Origin: Holophagales bacterium
Lineage (GTDB): Bacteria > Acidobacteriota > Holophagae > Holophagales > Holophagaceae
Length of the DNA stretch: 19,940 nucleotides
NCBI GenBank assembly: GCA_031281385.1
Contig: JAITFL010000085.1
Coordinates: forward strand, 1 to 19,940
Direction: 5' to 3'
Shown here: positions 1 through 8,990 of the stretch, piece by piece
Layout of the letters: each line of letters starts with the position of its first letter
Position numbering within the stretch: the first letter of the stretch is position 1
The notes under the pieces: generated by a model
Seen by the model: the letters and a program-made list of their open reading frames with translations, nothing else
Database searches by the model: none
What the model was told of the DNA's origin: nothing
Position numbers and translations under genes: made by a program

Positions 1-1583
1 TGCGATTCTGGGGTGGCGGCGGCCGAGGCATCTGCGTTGAGCTGATCTTGAATTTCTTGTTTGATTTCCGCGAGCGTTTTTGGTTGAACGACCACTTTTT
101 CGCCTTCCTTCTCTCCTTCTTCAACTTCTGCGTCCGTTGCCTCTTGAAGTAGCTGGACCACTTCTTCTTGCGGCAGTTCCTTGGGCCGGCTGAGGAGCTT
201 GTAGATTGCCCAGACTAAGGCGGTTAGGAACAAAAGCACAAACGGGGCCAGGAATTTCCCGACGTTAAGCCAATATTGGCGCCTTGCGGCTGCTTCCTCA
301 AGGGGGCTCACCTTGGCGGCAAATTCGATGCACTGCACAGAGACGCTGTCGCCCCTAGCTACGTCTATGCCTACGCCTGATGCCACCAAGCTGTTAAATT
401 TGTCAATCTCTTCTGGGGTGTAGGGCACACGCTTTAACTCGTATTCCCCCTTTAGGTTCATGGGGTAAGTATCTTTGTAGTCAAGCATTACGGAAATGTT
501 GACCCTCTTTATGTTGCCAGGATTTTTTTCCACGGTCTTCATCGTGGTGCTTATTTCGTAGTTGGTGATGGATTCTTCTCTCTTGGCGCTCTCCACCACG
601 TCGCGGTCGCCCAGCCCTGGGTCTGCGGGGGCCACGTTGGAAGGGGTGCCGGGGACGCCCAGGGGGCCTTCGCGCTTAACTACCTCTTCTTTGCCTTGGT
701 GCACCGAGCGCTCAACCTGGCTCTGGGGGTCGAATGTATGCTCTTTGATGTGGGTCTTGTCAAAATCCAGTTCGACGGTGGTTGTGACGCGCACTCTGTC
801 CCTGCCGCCCACGGGTACTTCTAGCAGATCCCTCACTTTGGCCGCTAGGCGGTCTTCTTCGTCTCGCTGCAGCAGTTTCTGGGATTCAGTAATGGCACCC
901 GGGGGGTCTTCTTTTTTGCTCAGGTTTCGCGCAAATTGGTCTGTCACATTTACGTCATCGGGCTTAAGGCCTTGGACTGAGTAGGCCACGACGTTCATGA
1001 TGGACTGAATTGCCTCTACGCTTGGCACCTTTGGGCTTCGCAGGTGCAGCGTGACGGACGCTTTGGCGGGTTCCTTGTCTTGTATGAAGACGCTCTCGTT
1101 TGGCGGCGATATTTTAACCACCGCTTTGCTGATTATGGTGGGGAAGGCGTCTCTCATGTTCTTCCCCAGCTCATCTTCGAGCGTGCGCCAAAAGGTGTTC
1201 TTTTGAGAAAATTCGGTGCTCGTCAGAGACGGGGTTTCAAGCTTTGACCAACTGACCTTGTCGCCAGAGAGAGCCACGTTGCCGCCAAAGATAGCAAATT
1301 TTAGGCGTCCTACCTGCTTTTCTTGTACATAAATGCTATTGTTGTCGGAGCCTATCTCGTACTTTACCTTGAGCTTTTTTAGCTCTTCTACGACTGCGTT
1401 AGCGTCAGACGGGTTGAGGTCGGTAGCCAAAAGGGCCATGTGCTCTTGGTTGGACCACACGACCATCGCGATGAGGAATATGAACAGTATCCCCAAGATG
1501 GCGATGACCATGCTCTTCTGGATTGTCTTTAGCCCATGGTAGGCGTTGACGACCTGGTCTAGGATCTTGCTTCCGGCGGCCAT
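1..1583 (-). CDS. fliF: Flagellar MS-ring protein FliF (C-terminus cut by window edge)
   Basis: FliF forms the MS ring in the inner membrane, the base on which the flagellar rod, the C ring and the export gate assemble. Reading the minus strand from the ATG at 1583-1581 gives about 527 residues with no stop before base 1. The N-terminus has a transmembrane segment at about residues 25-43 (MVIAILGILFIFLIAMVVW). The periplasmic ring-building region follows, with FliF-like stretches such as ESQKLLQRDEEDRLAAKV and RVRVTTTVELDFDKT. A second transmembrane helix (FLAPFVLLFLTALVWAIY) lies near residue 440-460, then an acidic cytoplasmic tail. The FliG-binding C-terminus is probably just off the window. 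A GAGGT ribosome-binding site precedes the start. It is the last visible gene of a flgB-flgC-fliE-fliF operon, 39 nt after fliE. Identification is by translation and gene order. Confidence 0.95.
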   Translation of the reverse strand, partial: MAAGSKILDQVVNAYHGLKTIQKSMVIAILGILFIFLIAMVVWSNQEHMALLATDLNPSDANAVVEELKKLKVKYEIGSDNNSIYVQEKQVGRLKFAIFGGNVALSGDKVSWSKLETPSLTSTEFSQKNTFWRTLEDELGKNMRDAFPTIISKAVVKISPPNESVFIQDKEPAKASVTLHLRSPKVPSVEAIQSIMNVVAYSVQGLKPDDVNVTDQFARNLSKKEDPPGAITESQKLLQRDEEDRLAAKVRDLLEVPVGGRDRVRVTTTVELDFDKTHIKEHTFDPQSQVERSVHQGKEEVVKREGPLGVPGTPSNVAPADPGLGDRDVVESAKREESITNYEISTTMKTVEKNPGNIKRVNISVMLDYKDTYPMNLKGEYELKRVPYTPEEIDKFNSLVASGVGIDVARGDSVSVQCIEFAAKVSPLEEAAARRQYWLNVGKFLAPFVLLFLTALVWAIYKLLSRPKELPQEEVVQLLQEATDAEVEEGEKEGEKVVVQPKTLAEIKQEIQDQLNADASAAATPES

Positions 1584-1622
1584 AGTTACCTCGGTGCGGC
1601 CGGCGTTCTGTGACTAGTGCCG

Positions 1623-1940
1623 CTACATCTGCATTCGCATGACTTCGCGGTAGGCGTCAATGAGCTTGGAACGGACGGCCATCATTGTGTAAAAACTGAC
1701 ATCGGCTTTTTGGACAGCCAAAATAGCCGTGTGCATGTCAGTACCTTGACCTGTCATCAAATTCCGTGCCTCTTGTGATGCCACCTCTTCATCAGTGTTA
1801 ACTTCGTCTATGGCTCTTTGCAGTAAATCGCGGAAACTGGGGACTCCCTGCGCGCCCGGGTCGCCTTGGGGGGGGGCTACGCCCACTTGCCCCGCTGGTC
1901 TCAGCGAGTCCGGTGTGCGTAGGTTAATGAGGGGGTCCAT
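1623..1940 (-). CDS. fliE: Flagellar hook-basal body complex protein FliE
   Basis: FliE is the small protein that joins the MS ring (FliF) to the proximal rod (FlgB/FlgC) and is exported early by the flagellar type III system. The 105-aa product is the usual length. It has a variable Pro/Gly-rich N-terminal third and then two helical stretches typical of the family: SFRDLLQRAIDEVN and the C-terminal ILAVQKADVSFYTMMAVRSK followed by LIDAYREVMRMQM. It lies between flgC (80 nt upstream) and fliF (39 nt downstream) in the canonical order, which supports the call. The ribosome-binding site is weak (AGAGAAG). Confidence 0.95.
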   Translation of the reverse strand: MDPLINLRTPDSLRPAGQVGVAPPQGDPGAQGVPSFRDLLQRAIDEVNTDEEVASQEARNLMTGQGTDMHTAILAVQKADVSFYTMMAVRSKLIDAYREVMRMQM

Positions 1941-2020
1941 GGTTTCTTCTCTGTAAGTCTATCGGTTAATTGTAAGGCGATCTTGAGTGTTTTTCAAGTC
2001 AAAAAATTGTCAGGCGCCGC

Positions 2021-2443
2021 TCACTGCGCCCTGAGTATCTCCAAGGCCGACTGTCCCATCTGCCTGACTGCGCGCACGGTGTTGACGTTAGCGTCGAAGG
2101 ATCTGGCGGCTTCGGTCAGGTTCACGACTTCCTCTATTGGGTTGACGTTGGGGTAGGTGACTATCCCCTCGGCGTTGGCGTCGGGGTGGCCAGGCTCGTA
2201 TTTCAGGATGTATGGATCGTTCGATACATGTATGTCGGCCACCTTGACTCCGGCCAGCGGCATACCGTCAAGCGTCTTTCCCATATCGCGCACCTTGAAC
2301 ACCGCGTCCTTTTTGCGGAAAGGCCCGCCATCCGGCGTGCGCGTGGTGTCAACGTTGGCCACGTTTGCGGCGATGAGCTGCACGCGCAGGCGTTGGGCGG
2401 ACAGCCCGGTGGCGGCGATGTCGTATATCTTGTTGAATGACAT
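2021..2443 (-). CDS. flgC: Flagellar basal-body rod protein FlgC
   Basis: FlgC is a proximal rod subunit of the flagellar basal body. The 140-aa product has the N-terminal rod/hook signature (IAATGLSAQRLRVQLIAANV then ANVDTT), a central region with EPGHPDANAEGIVTYPNVNP, and the C-terminal amphipathic helix common to axial proteins (EAARSFDANVNTVRAVRQMG then QSALEILRAQ). The length is normal for FlgC. Its ATG overlaps the flgB stop codon (TAATG), so the two are very likely translationally coupled. The next gene is fliE. Confidence 0.96.
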   Translation of the reverse strand: MSFNKIYDIAATGLSAQRLRVQLIAANVANVDTTRTPDGGPFRKKDAVFKVRDMGKTLDGMPLAGVKVADIHVSNDPYILKYEPGHPDANAEGIVTYPNVNPIEEVVNLTEAARSFDANVNTVRAVRQMGQSALEILRAQ

Positions 2444-2874
2444 TATTTGGCCCCTTCGCGGACGGCGTAGAACACCCTTTTGAGGGCGGATTGGGTGAAG
2501 GCGCTGGCCTGCTGGAAGGCGCCTTGGGTTTTCATGACCTTCATGTTTTCTTCATCTAGGTTCACGTCATTGAAATCGTTGCGCTCGTAGGCAGAATTTA
2601 CCTGATGGGTGTCGGAGAAGAGCAGCGAACCCCGGCACTCCCTGCCGAGAATGTGCATGGGATGCGTCCGAACCAAGTGCAATGGGTGCCCAATGTTTTC
2701 TTCGCCCTCCAGCGCCTTGATCAAGGTTTCATGGAAGGGGATGTCTTGCGCCCGGTAAAAGGGCGTGTCAATGTTTGCAAGGTTGGAGGCCACCAGCGCC
2801 ATCCGGCGGGAGGCCACGGTCATGGCCTTGTCCATTGTGTTGACCATATCGTTTTTGGCTAGGAGATCGAACAT
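2443..2874 (-). CDS. flgB: Flagellar basal-body rod protein FlgB
   Basis: FlgB is a proximal rod subunit, the first axial component above FliE. From the ATG at 2874 the product is 143 aa and begins MFDLLAKNDMVNTMDKAM. It carries the conserved motif MALVASNLANIDTPFYRAQD and a C-terminal region (NDFNDVNLDEENMKVMKTQG and then AFTQSALKRVF). An in-frame ATG 18 codons upstream (2928) is rejected because it adds a non-FlgB peptide and would lie at or upstream of the likely transcription start. The gene heads the operon. A sigma-54-like site lies about 50 nt upstream and a GGGGT/ACCCC hairpin (2903-2915) falls in the leader. Confidence 0.94.
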   Translation of the reverse strand: MFDLLAKNDMVNTMDKAMTVASRRMALVASNLANIDTPFYRAQDIPFHETLIKALEGEENIGHPLHLVRTHPMHILGRECRGSLLFSDTHQVNSAYERNDFNDVNLDEENMKVMKTQGAFQQASAFTQSALKRVFYAVREGAK

Positions 2875-2923
2875 TTTGTGCCTGTGCAAAAATAGCCCAC
2901 TTGGGGTTTCACCCCCATACCCA

Positions 2924-2939
2924 TGCACGGTACGTGCCT
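2924..2939 (-). promoter_or_regulatory. Candidate sigma-54 (-24/-12) promoter for the flgB operon
   Basis: Read on the minus strand the site is AGGCACGTACCGTGCA. It keeps the invariant GG and GC with the required 10 nt between them, plus the CACG after GG and the TGCA at -12. It differs from TGGCACGRNNNTTGCW at three less constrained positions. The start would fall near 2913, about 40 nt before the flgB ATG. Sigma-54 control of rod/MS-ring genes is common in several phyla. The site also overlaps a short imperfect palindrome, so chance resemblance is possible. Confidence 0.4.
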
Positions 2940-2997
2940 AAACCCGGGCATCGGAAAAAATCCGCCCAAAAAAGGCGGGGAGCGCCACCCCGGAATC

Positions 2998-3006
2998 TGA
3001 TACAAT
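2998..3006 (+). promoter_or_regulatory. Extended -10 promoter for the STAS gene
   Basis: TGATACAAT is a near-consensus extended -10 (TGnTATAAT) with no obvious -35. Transcription would begin near 3013, giving a leader of about 25 nt that contains the GAGGTG ribosome-binding site at 3027-3032. Confidence 0.5.
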
Positions 3007-3038
3007 CTACCCATGTCTTTTTTTCTGAGGTGCCGCCC

Positions 3039-3374
3039 ATGAAGATCAACCAAAAACAACACAACGATGTATCCATTTTGTGCCCCGAGGGCAAAATCAC
3101 GCTTGGCGACGGGGACCAAGAGCTTGCGGAGGCCGTCCGCACAGAGCTAGAAAAAGGATCGCGCAAGATATTGATAGACTTTACAAAAGTCAGCTACTTG
3201 GATTCGTCGGGCATCGGCGAGCTGGTGGGCTGCTTCACCTCTATTAAGAACAGGAGCGGCGAACTTAGGATCTGCGGCCTGAACTCAAAGATATTTGGCC
3301 TAATGAAAATGACCAGCCTCCATTCCGTTTTTGAAGTGAGGGACACCGAGGCCGAAGCGCTGGCCGATTTCTGA
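3039..3374 (+). CDS. STAS-domain anti-sigma factor antagonist (SpoIIAA/RsbV-like)
   Basis: Proteins of this family bind or release an anti-sigma kinase according to the phosphorylation of one serine, and so control partner-switching regulation. The 111-aa product is a single STAS domain. It has a beta-rich start (VSILCPEGKITLGDGDQEL), the core strand ILIDFTKVSYLDSSGIGEL with the phospho-acceptor serine in DSSG (Ser57), and a C-terminal helix (IFGLMKMTSLHSVFEV). The start at 3039 is chosen because GAGGTG lies 6 nt upstream and because the family begins at MKI-type sequences; a longer frame from 2901 would precede the promoter. No cognate kinase or sigma factor is in the window, so its target is unknown. 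It is divergent from the flagellar operon and upstream of the Omp85 gene by 86 nt. Confidence 0.88.
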   Translation: MKINQKQHNDVSILCPEGKITLGDGDQELAEAVRTELEKGSRKILIDFTKVSYLDSSGIGELVGCFTSIKNRSGELRICGLNSKIFGLMKMTSLHSVFEVRDTEAEALADF

Positions 3375-3460
3375 CCATCGCCCATCCACATCTTCCCGCC
3401 CGGCCAATGGTGGCCCATCTGGCGCGCCAGGCCCTTGGTCGGCCATTATTTGCCTAGTCC

Positions 3461-6400
3461 ATGCCGATGCAGCGGTGGCCCGCCAAAATCAGCTTTCCAC
3501 TCGCCATTGTTGCCGTTGCCTGTCCGGCGGCGGCACAGGAGGCCGCTGAAACGGCCGACTTGCTGCCCCCGCCAATATTCGTGGCCAAATCGCAGGACGA
3601 CAAGCTGTTTGCCCGCCACGCGCTGGGGGCCAGAGAGGGGCAAGGGATCACCCAAGAAAGGCTGGACTTGGGCTTGGCAGCCATCCGCGCCACGGATCGC
3701 TTTAGGGCCGTCCGCTCCGAGATCGAGATGGTAGGCGGCGCAAGGATCCTTAGAATTTATCTGGATCGCTGGCCCAAGCTGAAGAACGTTGAAATAACGA
3801 TTCCATCGAGCCTAAAGAAACGCGTGAAGCCTTGGCTCCATGACCTGAGGAAAGGCTCGAGGCCTGGGGACATAGCGCTGGAGTCGTGGAAGCAAAGGGC
3901 GAAAGAATGGCTGGTCGTATGGGGCTTCCCCGAAGCAAAGGTTGAAATACTGCGCCTTGGGCAGGGCGATGAACTAAAAGTGGGCATTGACATTGGCAGG
4001 CCGCAGCTCATACGCCAGTTGGCCCTGTCGGGAGATATTGGCCGCCTTGAAAAAAAGATCACGGGCGACCTAAAAGCCCTTTTGCTCAAAAATCCGACTA
4101 ATTGGACCAACGAGACTAGGCGCGAGGTGGTCAGGCTGCTAAACAAGAGGTTCGCAAAACAAAAGCAGCTATTTGCGACTGCGGCTTTCATGTGGGACGC
4201 CGAAAAGGAGCTGCTGGGCATAGAAATTAACTCCGGCCCGACCGTGGCCATATCTGCGTCGGGCCCCAAGCTGCGGGTCGGGCAGATCAAAAAGCAGTTG
4301 GCGCTGCCTAGCGTGGACGGATACGGAGATGGGCTGCTGAATGAAACCGACCGTCGGCTGACGGCCAGGCTGACGGGAAGTGGCCGCCCATTGGCAACTG
4401 TCCGCCATTCTATAATTCCAGACGGCAGGAGCCAAGGTGATTCTGTCCGCATCGTCTATACCGTCGAAAGGGGCGAAGTGCATAGGGTTGGCGAAATATC
4501 TCTTTCGGGCAATGCAGAAGTGCCAGAGGGAGAGCTGACGGCCAATTTGAAAACCAGAGGCATTTTCTCATCCACTCTCAAGGCCACCCCGGAATTTGCG
4601 GACGCAGCCAACGAACAAGTGCTGGGCCGCTACATTTCCTTGGGCTACGCCGATGCCAGGACATGGCGCGAGTGGAAAGAAGCCGACTCAAAAAATGTAA
4701 ACTTGGCCATCACCGTTGACGAGGGCAGAAAGCAAGATTTGAGAGAAATAGAAATCGCGCTGGGAGCGCTTGGGGCGCAGGAACAGGAAGCGGTCGTTGC
4801 GCAGCTATTTGTTTTTTTCAACGACAGGGCGACAAAAAAGTTGACAGTTGGGCAAGCCGAATTCGAAACCGACAAGAACGATTGGATCAAAAGCAAGATG
4901 CGGTGGCGAGCGATCGGCGATGGCACATATAAGCTGGAGATGCTTGGGGCGCCGCCATACATGAAGATCCACATCGCAGAGCTGCGCTCGGCCATTCAAA
5001 GTGCGCTTGCAACCGTTGGGGTCCAAAATCCAAAAGTAGATGTTGACCCGCAGCAGACGGGGACGAGCGACAGCGTAAAAGTGGTGCTGACCGTGCCGCC
5101 GCAGGGCACAGCGAGGCTCCGCAGGATAGTGATGCAGGGCGCCGAGCACACCAGCGCGGACTTTCTGTTTGGCCTGATGCGCCCCAATGACAATTCAGAA
5201 AAAGTTTGGTACGGCGTCCCCTTGGTCAGTTCAAAAATAAACGACACCAGAAGGATATTGAGCGGCCAGGGCATCTTTAGCAGCGTTGACGTGAGGAGGA
5301 TGGAGGATACAACCGACGGCCAGCTTGTCGGCCCAAGCCACTGGGAGCCTGGCGATTTGATTTTTAGGCTGCGCGAAAGGAAGCAGTGGGACTTCAGCAG
5401 CTCGTTCAGCTACGACAGGGCCGTCGGCTACCAAATTGGGGCTGGGGTCCAGCGCATCAACATTGGCGGGCGGGCAAAGACTGCGGACTTCAGCATGAAG
5501 GCTGGCGACGGGACCATCAACAGCCCCTCGCTGAGAAAATTTTTCACGACTGGCGACCCGACGCGCTCACTTGACGTCTATAGCGTTGGCTTCACTGACC
5601 CTTGGCTTTCGACCAAGATCCTTTCAGGCTTGCTGGCGGAAAAGGCCCTTTGGCGCAGCGAGGCCGCGTATGTCAAAGAACGTCAGAACGCCTATCTCAT
5701 CTTTAGGCGGCGCTACACTTCCAGCCTTGAATGGAGGGTTGGGGAAGGCACCAGCTCCGAATGGCGGAACCGCCAAAAACGGAAAGATTCTATGGCCGTG
5801 CGTTTAGGCTACCGCTTTGAGAACGTAGGGGTTATCGGGCCCGACGAAAGCGAGATGCAGGATCAGGTTAGGTCTCCTGCCCACTCAACGCTCTCGATAC
5901 CATTTGTTCAGTTTCTCTGGGATGCCAGGGACAATCCATTCGACCCAAAGAGCGGCAACGTGTTTTTGTTCCAGTTCGACGCAGCGTCACAGACATTTGG
6001 CACGAGCCCCAACAGCAGCTACTTAAAAGCTGACATCAGGTATGCGTACAATCTGCCAATCGGCGGGGGCGCCAAATACGGCATCGTCAGCCTAGCCGCC
6101 AGAGTCGGGGTGGCGCGCCCTACGGCCAGCACTTCTATGGAAATGCCATTGTCGGAAAGGTTTTTTGCCGGCGGCCCAAATTCCCACAGGGGTATCGAGC
6201 CGGATCAACTGGGCCCGTACGGCTGGGTGTACGTCAGGGAGCCAAACTATCCATACAGGCCGATCACGGTTGGCCCCGACAACCAAAGGCAGTACCGCAT
6301 GACCCCCGTGGGAGGGCAGGGCATCGCGCTAGTCAACTTGGACTACAGGTTTCCGCTGCCCATGCTGAGCCAATGGATTTGGGGGGAGGTGTTTGTAGAT

Positions 6401-6667
6401 TCCGGCGAAGTGTACAGCCGCGTCAGAGACTTTTCGCATGGCGGCTCGTATCAGCTGGAGTACCCCCACAACAGGTCTCCATTCATCCACTGGAGGACAT
6501 CAGCCGGGGCGGGGCTGATATTGCGCCTCGGCGGCTTCCCGATAAAGGTCGAGTACGCTTGGGACGTCAGGAAAATTCTGGGCAAAGTGGATGACATCTA
6601 TTATGAACGCTACGTTGAGAGGACTAGACTGAAAAATCTCTTGGTGTCTGTTGGGGTGCAGTTCTAG
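3461..6667 (+). CDS. Omp85-family outer membrane protein (BamA/TamA-like) with multiple POTRA domains
   Basis: Members of this family insert beta-barrel proteins into the outer membrane through a periplasmic POTRA array and a 16-strand barrel. The 1068-aa product has a signal peptide (FPLAIVAVACPAAAQ, cleavage expected after AAA). A long periplasmic part with several POTRA-like units follows (for example VRIVYTVERGEVHRVGEISL, VNLAITVDEGRKQDLREIEI and VKVVLTVPPQGTARLRRIVM). The barrel starts at about residue 640. The conserved loop-6 motif is present as FFAGGPNSHRGIE (residues 901-913, with the RG pair), and the chain ends in SVGVQF, a typical terminal aromatic beta-signal. It is longer than classical BamA (about 800) or TamA (about 580), because the periplasmic part is long. 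Whether it is the main BamA or a paralogue cannot be told here. Two close ATG codons (3461, 3467) are possible starts and neither has a strong ribosome-binding site. Confidence 0.88.
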   Translation: MPMQRWPAKISFPLAIVAVACPAAAQEAAETADLLPPPIFVAKSQDDKLFARHALGAREGQGITQERLDLGLAAIRATDRFRAVRSEIEMVGGARILRIYLDRWPKLKNVEITIPSSLKKRVKPWLHDLRKGSRPGDIALESWKQRAKEWLVVWGFPEAKVEILRLGQGDELKVGIDIGRPQLIRQLALSGDIGRLEKKITGDLKALLLKNPTNWTNETRREVVRLLNKRFAKQKQLFATAAFMWDAEKELLGIEINSGPTVAISASGPKLRVGQIKKQLALPSVDGYGDGLLNETDRRLTARLTGSGRPLATVRHSIIPDGRSQGDSVRIVYTVERGEVHRVGEISLSGNAEVPEGELTANLKTRGIFSSTLKATPEFADAANEQVLGRYISLGYADARTWREWKEADSKNVNLAITVDEGRKQDLREIEIALGALGAQEQEAVVAQLFVFFNDRATKKLTVGQAEFETDKNDWIKSKMRWRAIGDGTYKLEMLGAPPYMKIHIAELRSAIQSALATVGVQNPKVDVDPQQTGTSDSVKVVLTVPPQGTARLRRIVMQGAEHTSADFLFGLMRPNDNSEKVWYGVPLVSSKINDTRRILSGQGIFSSVDVRRMEDTTDGQLVGPSHWEPGDLIFRLRERKQWDFSSSFSYDRAVGYQIGAGVQRINIGGRAKTADFSMKAGDGTINSPSLRKFFTTGDPTRSLDVYSVGFTDPWLSTKILSGLLAEKALWRSEAAYVKERQNAYLIFRRRYTSSLEWRVGEGTSSEWRNRQKRKDSMAVRLGYRFENVGVIGPDESEMQDQVRSPAHSTLSIPFVQFLWDARDNPFDPKSGNVFLFQFDAASQTFGTSPNSSYLKADIRYAYNLPIGGGAKYGIVSLAARVGVARPTASTSMEMPLSERFFAGGPNSHRGIEPDQLGPYGWVYVREPNYPYRPITVGPDNQRQYRMTPVGGQGIALVNLDYRFPLPMLSQWIWGEVFVDSGEVYSRVRDFSHGGSYQLEYPHNRSPFIHWRTSAGAGLILRLGGFPIKVEYAWDVRKILGKVDDIYYERYVERTRLKNLLVSVGVQF

Positions 6668-6777
6668 GGGTAATATCGAGCAGGCCGATGGCCGTATTCC
6701 ACTTTTCTGCTTTTCATTTCCGCCGCTTGGCGGCAAAATATCCGTAGGCAAAGCCTATTTATGCCAAGGAGGCGCAG

Positions 6778-8856
6778 ATGCCCAAATTTACAAAATCCCA
6801 CATCCACGCGCTGGCCGTTGCTGCAGCCGTTTTCTGTGTCCCTGCTTTTTCGCAGGAGAAAAGGGCGGTGACCATCGAAGACCTGTACCGAGTCAAGGGC
6901 GTGTCCGGCATCAGCCTTGCCCCAGACGGGAAGAGCATCCTAATCCAAGTTTCCGCCACAGACCTCAGAGCCTCCACCAGGGGCACAAACGTATGGCTGG
7001 TCAACACTGCCACAGGGGAATGTCGGCAGATGACCAATTCCGCTGGTTCCAGCTTTGCGCCATTCTGGTCAAAGGACGGCAAGACCATCTATTTCAGTTC
7101 CACTAGAGAGGGCGGCCTGCAGCTGTGGTCAATGAAGGCTGACGGCGGGGAGGCGCTGCGCCTCACGTCCTTTGCGCCGGGCGTGTCATCGCCCAAACTG
7201 CTGCCATCTGGCAACCAAGTGATATTCACGGCGTCCGTATTCCCAGAAGCGGGCGCTGATGGCCCCAAAAACATGGAGATGCAGAAAAAGCTGGAAACCG
7301 GGCCCGTGCAGGCGCACTTGGCGGATGGGCTTTTGGCTAGGCACTGGGACTCTTGGCGCGACTTTCAATATGCCCACATCTTCCGCGCCACATTCGGCGG
7401 AGGCGTGGAGTCCATCACGTCGGGCAAGCAGGACTATCCCGACTATGGGCAGAGTTTTGACGTCAGCCCAGACGGCAAGGAAATATGCACGGCCACAAAC
7501 GTTGATCCCGTGGTTGCAACGTCAACGAACCAAGATTTGTTTTTGATCAGCGCCGACGGCGACAGGAAGCCGCGCCAAATAACCGCCAACAAGGCCTTTG
7601 ACGGCGACCCGCTATATAGCCCCGATGGCAAGTGGATAGCGTACAGATTGCAAAGGAGGCCAGGAGCCGAGAGCGACAGGTTCAGGCTGGCAGTGATGGA
7701 TCGCCAGGGCCTCAAAGAGCGCGTGCTGACAGAATCCATAGACAACTGGGTAGAGAACATTCGCTGGGCCCCCGACTCCAAGTCAATCTATTTTACGGTG
7801 CAGGAAAAAGGCCGCGCCCCAATCTGCAACGTGGAATTGGCCACGGGTAAAATTTCGCGCGTCTTGGAGGGCAGGGCCGTCAGGGAGTACGCGGTAAGCC
7901 CCGACCAAAAAACCATATTCTTTACTTCCACCACGGTGGCCAAGCCAGTCGAGCTGTACGCCTATGACGTTGCCTCAAAGGCCGTCAGGCAGTTGACCAA
8001 GTTCAACGAGGACTTGGCCGCGCAGGTTGACTTTAGGCCCGCCGAAGAGATGTGGGTCAAGAGTTCGAGCGGCAAAGAAATCCACGTTTTCTTGGTCAAG
8101 CCCCACGGATTTGACCCCAGCAAAAAATACCCGCTGATAATGAACGTGCATGGCGGTCCGCAGATGCAGTGGATGGACAGCTTTAGGTTCGACTGGCAGG
8201 TGTACCCCGGGGCCGGCTACATAGTCGCATTCCCCAACCCGCATGGCTCCACGGGCTACGGCCAAGCATTCACAGATGCCATCAGCGGCGACTGGACTGG
8301 AAAGGTGATGGCGGATGTCCTAAGCGTCGCGGATAACCTCTCCAAACTGCCATACGTTGACGCGGCCCGCATGGGCGCGATGGGCTGGAGCTGGGGCGGC
8401 TACGCCATGATGTGGTTGCAGGGCCAAAAAACTCCATTCAAGGCATTGGCCGCGATGATGGGGGTATATGATTTGCGCTCCATGCACGGCGGCACCGAAG
8501 AGCTATGGTTCCCCCACGAGGACGTTCCTGGCACCCCTTGGGGCAATCCAAAGGCATACAATGAAAAATCGCCTTCCAGCAACGTGCCGAACTACAAGAC
8601 ACCCTGCTTGGTCATCACGGGCGAGCGCGACTATCGCGTACCCTACACGCAGAGCATGCAATTCTTTACTGACCTGCAATTGATGAAGGTGCCCAGCCGG
8701 CTGATAGTCTTCAAGAACGACGGCCACTGGCCGGACGACCTAAAATCCATGCCCGTCTATTACAACTCCCACCTAGAGTGGTTCCGCCAGTGGTTGGGCG
8801 GCGGAGAGGCCCCTTGGAAGACCGAAGACATGGTACGGAACCAGCACTTCAAGTGA
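6778..8856 (+). CDS. Secreted S9-family (prolyl oligopeptidase) serine peptidase
   Basis: S9 peptidases cleave short peptides. A beta-propeller limits access to an alpha/beta-hydrolase active site. The 692-aa product has a signal peptide (HALAVAAAVFCVPAFSQ), a propeller of PD40/WD40-like blades at about residues 30-420 (repeated forms such as SLAPDGKSI, FAPFWSKDGKTIYF, LYSPDGKWIAY and RWAPDSKSIYF), and a catalytic domain from about residue 430. The catalytic triad is visible: Ser538 in GWSWGGYA, Asp618 in GERDYRVP and His650 in NDGHW. The overall layout resembles the acylaminoacyl-peptidase/dipeptidyl-peptidase branch (S9C or S9B). AAGGAGG lies 5-6 nt before the ATG, a strong ribosome-binding site. 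It follows the Omp85 gene by 110 nt and probably acts in the periplasm. Confidence 0.92.
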   Translation: MPKFTKSHIHALAVAAAVFCVPAFSQEKRAVTIEDLYRVKGVSGISLAPDGKSILIQVSATDLRASTRGTNVWLVNTATGECRQMTNSAGSSFAPFWSKDGKTIYFSSTREGGLQLWSMKADGGEALRLTSFAPGVSSPKLLPSGNQVIFTASVFPEAGADGPKNMEMQKKLETGPVQAHLADGLLARHWDSWRDFQYAHIFRATFGGGVESITSGKQDYPDYGQSFDVSPDGKEICTATNVDPVVATSTNQDLFLISADGDRKPRQITANKAFDGDPLYSPDGKWIAYRLQRRPGAESDRFRLAVMDRQGLKERVLTESIDNWVENIRWAPDSKSIYFTVQEKGRAPICNVELATGKISRVLEGRAVREYAVSPDQKTIFFTSTTVAKPVELYAYDVASKAVRQLTKFNEDLAAQVDFRPAEEMWVKSSSGKEIHVFLVKPHGFDPSKKYPLIMNVHGGPQMQWMDSFRFDWQVYPGAGYIVAFPNPHGSTGYGQAFTDAISGDWTGKVMADVLSVADNLSKLPYVDAARMGAMGWSWGGYAMMWLQGQKTPFKALAAMMGVYDLRSMHGGTEELWFPHEDVPGTPWGNPKAYNEKSPSSNVPNYKTPCLVITGERDYRVPYTQSMQFFTDLQLMKVPSRLIVFKNDGHWPDDLKSMPVYYNSHLEWFRQWLGGGEAPWKTEDMVRNQHFK

Positions 8857-8990
8857 GTTGGATAAACACAAAGAACCTTGAGGGAGGCGAGGCCGCGCAA
8901 GCTGCCCATCGTTGCCCCTTTTTTACCTCATGCATCCGGCGGATATTCACTAGAAAATTGGCATTTTGGCATAAAGCATCAAAACCATCA

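Noticed and set aside
2961..2979. Minus-strand CCGCC/GGCGG hairpin followed by ATTTTTT as a terminator
   Set aside because: The stem is only 5 bp and it lies upstream of the flgB promoter in a divergent region, where no minus-strand transcript is expected. It is kept only as a weak possibility.
6715..6755. GCCGC/GCGGC and TAGGC/GCCTA hairpins between the Omp85 and S9 genes as a terminator
   Set aside because: The stems are short and no T-run follows on the plus strand.
8778..8990. N-terminal extension of the GNAT protein
   Set aside because: It overlaps the end of the S9 gene in another frame and adds no GNAT-like sequence.
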